This document shows, one piece after another, positions 37,469 through 45,131 of a stretch of 64,000 bases of DNA. The stretch lies in NCBI RefSeq assembly GCF_003024675.1, contig NZ_PYLP01000009.1:18679-82678 (forward strand). The letters run 5' to 3'. Origin of the DNA: Faecalibacillus faecis (GTDB taxonomy: Bacteria > Bacillota_I > Bacilli_A > Erysipelotrichales > Coprobacillaceae). The notes under the pieces were generated by a model. That model had not been told where the DNA came from, searched no databases, and saw only the letters and a program-made list of their open reading frames with translations. The translations under genes and the position numbers were made by a program. Each line of letters opens with the position of its first letter. Position 1 is the stretch's first letter.

Positions 37469-38633
37469 GAAAAATATAATGATAGGAACAATTGTTATTG
37501 TTTTACTTGCTTTAGGATTATTTATCTATCAAAAGTTTGTTAAACAACAATTGCATTTTAAAGATGATTTAACAGTAGAAATCAATGGAAAGTTTGATCC
37601 ACTTTCTTATATTAGTGAAGTAGAACATGGCAACATCAAAGAAGTAACTTGTCAAAGTAAAAATTTAAATATAAAAAAATTAGGTGAATATGAAATTGTC
37701 TATACATATAAAAATCGTGATTATGAAGCAATGATACAAGTTGTTGATACAACAAAACCGGTATTTAATGGACTTAATGATCTTGCAGTTTCTATAAATA
37801 CAACACCTGATTTAAAAGCAGGTGTAGAAGTAAGTGATAATAGTTTAGAAGAAATTAAATACAAAATAGATGATAAAAAAATAGATACATCAAAAGAAGG
37901 GACATATGAAGTTACTTATAGTGCAAAAGATAGTTCAGGTAACAAAATAATAGCTAAAAGAAAAATAGAAGTTATTAAAAAAATCGGAAGTGAGCAACAA
38001 TCAAATGAGAAAGTGGTTTATTTAACATTTGATGATGGGCCATCAGAAAATACCAAAAAAATTATGGATATTCTTGCTAAATATAATGCAAAAGCCACTT
38101 TCTTTGTAACTGGTAGAAATCAAAAATATAATTATCTTATTAAAGATGCCTATAATGCAGGACATACGATTGGTCTTCATACCTACAGTCACGATTACCA
38201 AACAGTATACTCTTCAGTAGAAGCATATTTTGATGATTTAAATAAAGTAGGTCAAATGGTAAAGAATGAAATAGGGTTTGTTCCACATTATATTCGTTTT
38301 CCAGGAGGAAGTTCAAATACGATTTCAAGAAAATATTGTCAAGGAATTATGTCGACACTTACAAAAGAAGTGATTGAAAAAGGGTATCAATATTATGATT
38401 GGAATGGAGATTCTACTGATGCCTCAGGAAATCATGTAGCGGTTGATAAATTAATTAGAAATGGAACGCTTTGCCATGATAACAACGTAATGATTTTGTG
38501 CCATGATACACAAGCTAAAGATACAACTGTTCAAGCATTGCCTGCTATTATCGAACACTATCGAAATTTAGGTTATACTTTTAAAGGTATTGATGATACA
38601 ACTTATACACCACAACAAGGTGTTAACAATTAA
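37458..38633 (+). CDS. Membrane-anchored polysaccharide deacetylase
   Basis: 391 residues. N-terminal membrane anchor (IMIGTIVIVLLALGLFIYQKF), then two bacterial immunoglobulin-like domains (about 35-175, with DTTKPVFNGLNDLAVSINTTPDLKAGVEVSDNS, DUF5011-like), and a NodB deacetylase domain: YLTFDDGPSENT (catalytic Asp and metal Asp), HTIGLHTYSHDY (metal His pair) and IRFPGGSSNTIS. Likely removes acetyl groups from peptidoglycan N-acetylglucosamine, which gives lysozyme resistance in PgdA-like enzymes. Confidence 0.88.
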   Translation: MKNKKNIMIGTIVIVLLALGLFIYQKFVKQQLHFKDDLTVEINGKFDPLSYISEVEHGNIKEVTCQSKNLNIKKLGEYEIVYTYKNRDYEAMIQVVDTTKPVFNGLNDLAVSINTTPDLKAGVEVSDNSLEEIKYKIDDKKIDTSKEGTYEVTYSAKDSSGNKIIAKRKIEVIKKIGSEQQSNEKVVYLTFDDGPSENTKKIMDILAKYNAKATFFVTGRNQKYNYLIKDAYNAGHTIGLHTYSHDYQTVYSSVEAYFDDLNKVGQMVKNEIGFVPHYIRFPGGSSNTISRKYCQGIMSTLTKEVIEKGYQYYDWNGDSTDASGNHVAVDKLIRNGTLCHDNNVMILCHDTQAKDTTVQALPAIIEHYRNLGYTFKGIDDTTYTPQQGVNN

Positions 38634-38634
38634 T

Positions 38635-38667
38635 AAAAGTAATGTTCATTTTTGGACATTACTTTTT
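38635..38667. terminator. Bidirectional terminator
   Basis: AAGTAATGT and ACATTACTT pair between the convergent deacetylase and hypothetical gene, with T-runs on both strands. Confidence 0.8.
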
Positions 38668-38924
38668 ATTTTATGAAGCTCTTCTTTTATTTTTTCTACA
38701 CTTTTTTCTAATAAATCATAATCATCCTGACTATTTATAGAAAAAGAATTTTGATTTTGCATGTAAGAAATATAGGCACTATTTAAAGAAAGCATATCGC
38801 CTAGTGTTGTTAAAAAGGAACCAATAATAGCTTGCTCATCACTGGAAAAGCATTCATTAAATGATTGTGAAATGATGACAATCATTTGATTAAGTAAAAC
38901 GGGATGCATACAGGGTAATGACAT
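38646..38924 (-). CDS. Small hypothetical protein
   Basis: 92 residues, soluble: MHPVLLNQMIVIISQSFNECFSSDEQAIIGSFLTTLGDMLSLNSAYISYMQ. This resembles small proteins widespread in Clostridia that begin with a hydrophobic LLANxIAxxLA-type stretch and an EELxLLxxFxxxLGDxL block; no function is known. The start has only a weak ribosome site. Confidence 0.5.
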   Translation of the reverse strand: MSLPCMHPVLLNQMIVIISQSFNECFSSDEQAIIGSFLTTLGDMLSLNSAYISYMQNQNSFSINSQDDYDLLEKSVEKIKEELHKIKSNVQK

Positions 38925-39019
38925 ATAATCACCAATATATTATATGCATTAAAAGAAAAGATGATTTAATAAAATAAATATTTATTGATGAAAAATTTAG
39001 TTATTAAAATAAAAAAGTG

Positions 39020-39050
39020 TTGACAAACAAAAAAAGAGGTATAATATATA
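39020..39050 (+). promoter_or_regulatory. Promoter of the T-box transcript
   Basis: TTGACA at 39020-39025 followed by the AT-rich -10 zone TATAATATATA from 39040. The best spacing (16) uses TAATAT at 39042-39047. It lies a few bases before the T-box leader. Confidence 0.65.
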
Positions 39051-39063
39051 GGCATACATATAA

Positions 39064-39317
39064 ATGAGCGATGAACAAGATACGATTTTACATCCGCTTC
39101 CTATAGAGAGCATTCGGTTGGTGGAAAGAATGTAGGTAATGATATAAGACCATCACTTGTGAGCTATTATCTTGAAATAAAAGTAGGGAAATCGTAATTT
39201 CTGCGTTAAAGAAATAGCATTATAAAAAGATGTGAAGGGGCGATTAAATATCGCAATCTAAGTGGTACCGCGGAACAAGGTTTTCGTCTTAGCGTAAAGT
39301 TAAGCGAAAACCTTTTT
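39064..39317 (+). promoter_or_regulatory. T-box riboswitch leader of the CstA-family gene
   Basis: A tRNA-sensing leader of about 250 bases. Stem I base pairs AGC/GCT (39067-69/39163-65) around a k-turn (GATGA and GA), then ACAAG/CTTGT (39075-79/39156-60). The AGAGAG element (39105-39110) and GGTTGGTGGAAAG are the conserved distal stem I motifs. The T-box itself, AGTGGTACCGCGGAA, is at 39261-39275. The specifier is most likely ATC (39152-39154, isoleucine) just before the lower helix, but this reading needs a folding check. Confidence 0.9.
39278..39317 (+). terminator. T-box regulated intrinsic terminator
   Basis: AGGTTTTCG...CTTA pairs with TAAGCGAAAACCT, ending in T residues. Its 5' arm begins just after the T-box sequence, so uncharged tRNA binding would open it. 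Confidence 0.88.
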
Positions 39318-39354
39318 ATATGTGATGATTGAATTAAAAGAGGGGGATTCATTT

Positions 39355-41055
39355 ATGAATGGTTTACTATTACTTGGATTAAGCGCTTTAATTTTAGTAG
39401 TGGCTTATTTATTCTATGGTCGTTACTTAGTTAAAACATGGGGAATTGATCCAAAAGCAACAACACCTGCTGTTGCAAAAGAAGATGGGACAGACTTTGT
39501 ACCTACAAACAAATGGTCAGTCTTTGCTCATCAATTTTCATCAATTGCAGGAGCTGGACCTGTAACTGGACCAGTTATGGCAATGATGTTTGGTTGGCTA
39601 CCAGCTTTTTTATGGGTTATCGTTGGTGGTGTATTCTTTGGTGCTGTACAAGATTTTGGAGCACTTTATGCTTCTGTTAAAACAGAAGGAAAATCAATGG
39701 GACAAATCATTGAAAAATATATTGGACGTAAAGGTAAAAAATTATTTTTCTTATTTTGTTGGATTTTTACATTAATTGTTATTGCAGCTTTCGCTGATAT
39801 GGTTGCTGGAACATTTAATGGAATTAGTGCTGATGGAGCTAAACTTGCACCAAATGCGAGTGCTGCTTCAATTTCAATTTTATATGTTTTCGTAGCAATG
39901 GCCTTTGGTTTATTCTTGAAAAAAGTTAAACTAGAAGGTTTACCAAAAGTGATTCTTGGTATTGCTTTAATTATTGCTATGTTAGCTCTAGGAATTATGT
40001 TCCCGGTATATGCTACTAAAACAACTTGGATTTATGTTGTCTTTGTATATATTTTCTTTGCTTCAGTTACACCTATGTGGTTACTTAAAACACCACGTGA
40101 TTATTTAACAACATTCTTATTTATCGGAATGATCGTAGCTGCTGTAATTGGTGTATTTGTAAGCAATCCAACAATTACAACACCTGCTTTTGTAGGATTT
40201 AAATCTGCTTCAGGAAGTTATATCTTCCCAACATTATTTGTTACAATTGCTTGTGGTGCCGTTTCTGGTTTTCATTCACTTGTCTCATCTGAAACAAGTT
40301 CAAAATTAGTAGAAAACGAAAAAGATATGTTACAAGTTGGTTATGGTTCTATGTTACTTGAATCATTACTTGCTATCTTAGTTATCGTTATTGTTGGTGC
40401 TTTACCAAACTTAAAAGCATCTGGTGTCTTAGATAGTACACTTGCTAATATGGCTTTAGCTGATACAGCAACACCATTTACTAAATTCTCAGCTGGTGTT
40501 ACTGGTTTAGTTGCTCAACTTGGTTTACCTCAATCATGGGGATTATGCATTATGACAATGTTTGTTTCAGCTCTTGCTTTAACTTCATTAGATGCTGTTG
40601 CAAGAATTTCAAGAATGTCTTTCCAAGAATTCTTTGAAGTTGAAGAAGGACAAGAACCAAGTGGTTTAGTTAAAGTTTTAACTAATAAATATGTTTCAAC
40701 AATTATTTCTTTAGTTTGTGGATATTTATTAAGTTTAGGTGGATATGTTAATATTTGGCCATTATTCGGATCAGCTAACCAATTATTAGCTGCAATGGTT
40801 TTAATTTCATTAGCTGTTTTCTTAAAAGTTACTGGAAGAAAAGGATTTATGTTATATATCCCAATGGTATTAATGTTTATCGTTACAATGACAGCATTAG
40901 TACAAGCTATCTATGGAATCGTTATGAAATTGTTTGTAACAGGTGGATTTGTTTTAATGGTTGATGGATTACAATTAGTAGTCGCAATTTTACTTGTTGC
41001 TTTAGGATTAATGGTTGGTTTCAACTCAGGAAGTAAACTTGTTAAAGAAAAATAA
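39355..41055 (+). CDS. CstA/carbon starvation family membrane transporter
   Basis: 566 residues from the ATG at 39355 (ribosome site GAGGGGGA). About 15 membrane segments. Family motifs: KTWGIDPKATTPA, FGHQFSSIAGAGPVTGPV as VFAHQFSSIAGAGPVTGPV, GAVQDFGALYASVKTEGKSMG, and ACGAVSGFHSLVSSETSSKLV. The E. coli relatives CstA and BtsT import peptides or pyruvate. It is about 560 residues, shorter than E. coli CstA (about 700), as in Firmicutes. The upstream T-box ties its expression to shortage of an amino acid, so uptake of a peptide or amino acid is likelier than pyruvate here. Confidence 0.9.
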   Translation: MNGLLLLGLSALILVVAYLFYGRYLVKTWGIDPKATTPAVAKEDGTDFVPTNKWSVFAHQFSSIAGAGPVTGPVMAMMFGWLPAFLWVIVGGVFFGAVQDFGALYASVKTEGKSMGQIIEKYIGRKGKKLFFLFCWIFTLIVIAAFADMVAGTFNGISADGAKLAPNASAASISILYVFVAMAFGLFLKKVKLEGLPKVILGIALIIAMLALGIMFPVYATKTTWIYVVFVYIFFASVTPMWLLKTPRDYLTTFLFIGMIVAAVIGVFVSNPTITTPAFVGFKSASGSYIFPTLFVTIACGAVSGFHSLVSSETSSKLVENEKDMLQVGYGSMLLESLLAILVIVIVGALPNLKASGVLDSTLANMALADTATPFTKFSAGVTGLVAQLGLPQSWGLCIMTMFVSALALTSLDAVARISRMSFQEFFEVEEGQEPSGLVKVLTNKYVSTIISLVCGYLLSLGGYVNIWPLFGSANQLLAAMVLISLAVFLKVTGRKGFMLYIPMVLMFIVTMTALVQAIYGIVMKLFVTGGFVLMVDGLQLVVAILLVALGLMVGFNSGSKLVKEK

Positions 41056-41080
41056 AGATAATAAAAAAAGCTTCATGATG

Positions 41081-41124
41081 AAGTGAACTGAATAAGTTGG
41101 ACCAACAACTTAGGAGGTTCACTT
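41081..41124. repeat. Nested inverted repeat after the CstA gene
   Basis: AAGTGAAC (41081-41088) and GTTCACTT (41117-41124) bracket an inner pair AAGTTG/CAACTT, followed by TTTTATTATA. It may serve as the terminator for the CstA gene, or be a fossil of an insertion-sequence end. It contains AGGAGG on its right arm, before nothing coding on the plus strand. Confidence 0.55.
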
Positions 41125-41134
41125 TTATTATACT

Positions 41135-41878
41135 TTAATTCATATAAGAACCACCATTAATATCAATACCTTGTCCAGCAATATATTTAGAGGCATCACT
41201 TGCTAGAAATACGATGACTTCTGCAACATCCTCTGTTTCGCCTAAACGACCAAGAGGAATACCGACAGTACTGTAATTTGTATTAGCTGTCATGTTTGTT
41301 TTAATCACACTTGGACAAACAGCATAGACGTTAATGTTATATTCTCCTAAAACTTTTGCGTAACTTTTTGTGGCAGATAAAAGACCACCTTTACTTACTG
41401 CGTAACTTACAGAAGACGCGATACCACCAATTCGTGCAACCACAGAAGAAATGTTTACGATTTTTCCATATTTTTGTTTTTTCATAGTTTTGATGGCTTC
41501 TCTCATGCATAAATGAGCACCTCTTAAATTAATATTCATGCACCAATCCCATTTATCAGCATCTAAATCTTCAATAGGAGTTGTTGGGCAAACTCCAGCA
41601 CCATTAACTAAAATATGAAATGTTGGCATTTTTTCTAAGGCGAATTCAAATAGATGTTCAATATCTTCAGGTTTAGAAACATCAACTTGACATGGATAAC
41701 AAGAACAACCTGTTTCATCTTCTAGTTTTTTAGCACTTTCTGTTGCTTGTTCGATGTTTAAATCAGCAAGGACAACTCCTGATAAACCTTTTTGAGCAAG
41801 AATCTTGGCACTTTCAAAGCTGATTCCTCTCGCACCACTTGTTACAATAGCATATTTTCCTTCAAATTCTTTATTCAT
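41135..41878 (-). CDS. SDR family oxidoreductase with an altered cofactor motif
   Basis: 247 residues from 41878 (ribosome site AAGGAGATG). Classical SDR: catalytic serine in VNISSVVARIGG, YAVSKGG with tyrosine and lysine, NGAG in ILVNGAGVCPTTP, tail SDASKYIAGQGIDINGG. The nucleotide motif, usually TGxxxGIG, reads TSGARGIS: both outer glycines are replaced by serine. DLN after strand two favours NAD. FabG-like and alone on this strand. The residue changes may weaken cofactor binding or reflect a specialised member. Confidence 0.85.
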   Translation of the reverse strand: MNKEFEGKYAIVTSGARGISFESAKILAQKGLSGVVLADLNIEQATESAKKLEDETGCSCYPCQVDVSKPEDIEHLFEFALEKMPTFHILVNGAGVCPTTPIEDLDADKWDWCMNINLRGAHLCMREAIKTMKKQKYGKIVNISSVVARIGGIASSVSYAVSKGGLLSATKSYAKVLGEYNINVYAVCPSVIKTNMTANTNYSTVGIPLGRLGETEDVAEVIVFLASDASKYIAGQGIDINGGSYMN

Positions 41879-42034
41879 AAAAATCATCTCCTTATCTCTA
41901 TTATAAAAATGAATTGGTTATAAATCTAATAGATAGTAAAGGCAAAATTGATAGATAACATTTATAAAACAAAAGTTTTAGTGTGTTTTTAAAAATAATT
42001 AGTATATAATAAATACCAAAAAGGAAGTGTCAAA

Positions 42035-43231
42035 ATGAAAAAAGAAAATAAATATGCAAAAAGAATAGAAAAAGTTCAAATGTCATCTATTCGTATTGTT
42101 ATGGAAAAAGTAGAAAAACTTAGAAATCAAGGCAAAAGCGTCGTTTCTTTATGTGCTGGAGAACCTGATTTTAATACACCAGAAGGCATCAAAAAAGCAA
42201 CAATTGAGGCTTTAAATGATAACCAAACACATTATAGTTCTAATCGAGGATATTTAGGTTTAAGACAAAAAGTATCACAACTTTTAAAACAACAAACAAC
42301 TATTGATTATGATAGCGACCAAGAAATTATTATGACATGTGGTTGTAGTGAAGCCATCAATAATACGTGTCAGGCTTTTATTGATGAAGGGGACGAAGTT
42401 ATTATTTTTACACCAGCCTTTGTTTCTTATCAAAATACAGTTTTATTATGTAAAGGAATTCCTGTAGAAATTCCTTTAAAGCCAAGTAATGGATTTCAAA
42501 TAGATCTAGATGAAGTTAAAAATAAAATAACAGACAAAACAAAAATGATTATTATTAATAATCCAAATAATCCAACTGGAGCTGTTTATTCAAAAGAAAC
42601 ATTAGAAAAATTATGTCAAATCGCACGGGAAAATCATATCTATATTTTAGCAGATGAAATCTATAATCAACTTGATTATGAAAATCAATATGTATCTATT
42701 GCTTCATTTGAAGATATGAAAGATTATACAATTATTGTTAATGGTTTTTCTAAAGCGTATGCTATGACAGGATGGCGAATGGGATATATTGCTTCTAGTC
42801 AAGAAAATATAGAGCCTATTTTAAAAGTACATCAATATACAACAACATCACAAATGACATTTGCGCAAATAGGAATGGCAAAAGCAATTGATCAAGAAGA
42901 TGTAAAAGAAGAAGTTCAACATATGGTAGATACTTTCCATGAAAGAAGAACATTTATTATGGAACAATTAGATCAATGTGAAAATCTTTCATACATTAAA
43001 CCTCATGGGGCTTTCTATATTATGGTTGATGTTTCTAAGACGGGATTTAATGGACAAGAATTTGCTGATAAGTTACTTGATTATGGCGTAGCTGTTGTAC
43101 CAGCAAGTGGTTTTGGTAAGGACTTTATTGATTTTGTTAGAATTTCTTTTGCTTCATCTAAAGAAAATATTGAAGAAGCATTTGTTAGAATTAGAAAACT
43201 TTTATCAGATGTAAAAAAAGCTCAAGATTAA
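42035..43231 (+). CDS. PLP-dependent aminotransferase, class I/II (AspC-like)
   Basis: 398 residues, fold type I. Motifs: SLCAGEPDFNTPEGIKKATIEAL, HYSSNRGYLGLRQK, GCSEAINNTCQAF, NNPNNPTGAVYSKE, ILADEIYNQLDY, and NGFSKAYAMTGWRMGY with the PLP-binding lysine. This is the aspartate/aromatic aminotransferase Ib type. Preceded by AAGGAAG. Its stop overlaps that of the diguanylate cyclase remnant on the other strand. Confidence 0.92.
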   Translation: MKKENKYAKRIEKVQMSSIRIVMEKVEKLRNQGKSVVSLCAGEPDFNTPEGIKKATIEALNDNQTHYSSNRGYLGLRQKVSQLLKQQTTIDYDSDQEIIMTCGCSEAINNTCQAFIDEGDEVIIFTPAFVSYQNTVLLCKGIPVEIPLKPSNGFQIDLDEVKNKITDKTKMIIINNPNNPTGAVYSKETLEKLCQIARENHIYILADEIYNQLDYENQYVSIASFEDMKDYTIIVNGFSKAYAMTGWRMGYIASSQENIEPILKVHQYTTTSQMTFAQIGMAKAIDQEDVKEEVQHMVDTFHERRTFIMEQLDQCENLSYIKPHGAFYIMVDVSKTGFNGQEFADKLLDYGVAVVPASGFGKDFIDFVRISFASSKENIEEAFVRIRKLLSDVKKAQD

Positions 43232-43247
43232 TTTCTTTGAGCTTTTT
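43215..43247. terminator. Bidirectional terminator at the end of the aminotransferase gene
   Basis: AAAAAAGCTCAA pairs with TTGAGCTTTTTT around ATTAATTTC. It lies across the stop codons of the aminotransferase (plus) and the diguanylate cyclase remnant (minus). Confidence 0.8.
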
Positions 43248-43524
43248 TGTCTTTCTTTATCTGATACATTAAAGCATCCGCTTGATTAATAGCTGTTTCA
43301 AAATCATCATTTTGATGTGCTAAATAATATCCAATACTTGTTGAAAGTGAAAAAGGGTATTTTTTTGTTTTATTAAAAGAAAATTTGAATACCCACAAAC
43401 TACAGGTTAGTGAAAATTAAATTCTATAAGCACCGATTGAACGGCGTTCATGAAGCTGAATCGAATGCATGGATTTTCCATCCGTTCTATAATTAGATTA
43501 GAAATCAGATGGAGGTATAACCAC

Positions 43525-44498
43525 ATGTCAAATAAAGTATTAAAGCCAAAGAAAGCTTCTCTTTATCAGTTCACTCAAAATTATTCAAACAATATTGGTA
43601 ACTGTATTGAATTCTTCAAATCCATGAAATGGCCTGGGGAATTTTCATGTGACCGTTGCGGATGTCATAAGTATTACCTAGTCAAGCGTGTAGGAAAGAC
43701 CAAGACTTCATATGTTCTTGAATGTAGCTCATGCCATAAGCAACATTCTCTGCTTTCAGGCACTATTTTTCAGAGCTGCAAACTTGATCTATACAAACTT
43801 CTGTTAGGTGTTTTCCTTTTCCTTAATGAAAATAAAGGAATCAGTGCAATAAATTTATGTTCAATACTAGATGTTAACCACAAGACTGCACTTCTTCTAG
43901 AGAACAAGTGTAGAATCTTATGTCACTAAGCAATTCAGAGAAGCTGCTCAACAGCCTTTTCTATGAGGCGGATGTCTTTAATATTGGTGCAAAATCCAAG
44001 AATAATGCGGGTCGTGCAAGTGAGCAACAGCCTATTCTTGGTATTCTATCTACAGATAAAGGGAATAACTATCCCCGATTTATTAAGTTAAGACGCATCA
44101 ATGATTATACTGGTCTGTCACTTAAGAAAAATATAGAACAATGTTGTATATTAACACATGCTGCATTGCTTAATACAGATGGCGAGAAAGGCTTTAATAC
44201 ATTAAATAAAGAGATTCAGGTAAAGAACGAGAAGATCAGCTACGAAGAAAAGAATCATAGACTACTCTGGTTAAATATAATAATCGGTAATATTAAAAAT
44301 AATATTACTGGTATATATCATGGAATAACTAAAAGAGAGATGCCTTTATTCCTGAATGAACAGGAGTATAGATTTAACCACAGAAATATGCGAAAGACTG
44401 TTATGGATAAAATCAAGAAATACCTACAGAAATCATTTCCTATCAGTCATAGACAGATAGTATATATCCTGAATATTTCTGCTCCACATTTCTCTTAA
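43525..44498 (+). pseudogene. IS1595-family transposase, frameshifted
   Basis: The first part (43525-43929, ribosome site GGAGG) contains the zinc ribbon GEFSCDRCGCHKYYLV...YVLECSSCHKQHSLLSGTIF and the helical region with GVFLFLNENKGISAINLC. The rest continues in the -1 frame from about 43900 (an ATG at 43920) to 44498 with EADVFNIGAKSKN, LLNTDGEKGF and the typical ISXO2-like end IYHGITKREMPLFLNEQEYRFNHRNM. IS1595 transposases are normally one reading frame, so this is likely a broken copy. A programmed frameshift is possible but no slippery run is obvious. Confidence 0.85.
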
Positions 44499-44503
44499 AT
44501 CGT

Positions 44504-44527
44504 CACCTGTTGATTATGGGGATTCAA
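44504..44527 (+). repeat. Internal right-end copy of the IS1595-like element
   Basis: CACCTGT(TGATTATGGGGA)TTCAAA resembles the true right end at 45207-45230 (CACCTGT...GGG.ATTCAAA). With the left end at 43384 it bounds 1144 bp, a usual length for a simple IS1595 element. Confidence 0.65.
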
Positions 44528-44541
44528 AAAACATTATCATT

Positions 44542-45030
44542 TTATAATTTATAACTGTCAATCCATCTTACAAAAAATGCGTTTTCGATTTGATACACAT
44601 CTACATGGTGACTATCCTCTAACCAAACTACATTTTCAACATATATTTTATCACTTCTAAAATCTATACTTACACTATCAATGTTAAATGATGATTTATT
44701 AAAGAAAGAGTAAACAAAAATAACCGCAAAAGATAACAGTCCTATACCAATTCCTGATAAAATAATTTGAAAAAATTTTATAATAGAATTTTTTTGTGCT
44801 TTTAATATATCAATTGCTATAAAAGTAATAGGTATAAAAAATAAATCTATTAAGAGAACTATATTTATTACTATACTAATGAACGGATGAAAGTAGACCA
44901 ATTTGTCTAGTCTAGAGTTAATAAGATATTCTATCAAAACAATACTCAATGATATAATATACCACACTAAAGTTCTTCTTTTATTATTCATATGACTAAA
45001 ATAAGCAATTATTTCTTTAAAAACTTTCAT
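44542..45030 (-). CDS. Cargo gene of the IS: small membrane protein of unknown function
   Basis: 162 residues, ribosome site GGAGG, start ATG. Three to four membrane segments (LVWYIISLSIVLIEYLI, IVINIVLLIDLFFIPITFIAIDIL, IIKFFQIILSGIGIGLLSFAVIFVYSFF), then a C-terminal soluble part with SVSIDFRSDKIYVENVVWLEDSHHVDVYQIENAFFVRWIDSYKL. No family recognised. It is bracketed by end-like repeats and thus moves with the element. Its codon use looks like that of the host; no toxin/antitoxin partner is visible. Confidence 0.6.
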   Translation of the reverse strand: MKVFKEIIAYFSHMNNKRRTLVWYIISLSIVLIEYLINSRLDKLVYFHPFISIVINIVLLIDLFFIPITFIAIDILKAQKNSIIKFFQIILSGIGIGLLSFAVIFVYSFFNKSSFNIDSVSIDFRSDKIYVENVVWLEDSHHVDVYQIENAFFVRWIDSYKL

Positions 45031-45107
45031 CTAAAATTTCCTCCATATATATTATATTCAAAATTAGATCTTTTTAAGAAAAACGTAATTAATATAATTA
45101 ATTTTGA

Positions 45108-45131
45108 TTAAATTACCCATAATCAACAGGT
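45108..45131 (-). repeat. Internal left-end-like copy of the IS1595-like element
   Basis: CCCATAATCAACAGGT (45116-45131) is the exact inverse of ACCTGTTGATTATGGG at 44505-44520 and also matches the left end of the element (CCCACAAACTACAGGT) in most positions. With the outer right end it brackets a 123-bp MITE-like piece. Confidence 0.6.

Noticed and set aside
43900..43930. Programmed frameshift in the IS1595 transposase
   Set aside because: No slippery heptamer with a following stimulatory hairpin could be seen, and the family normally has one frame. Treated as a mutation.
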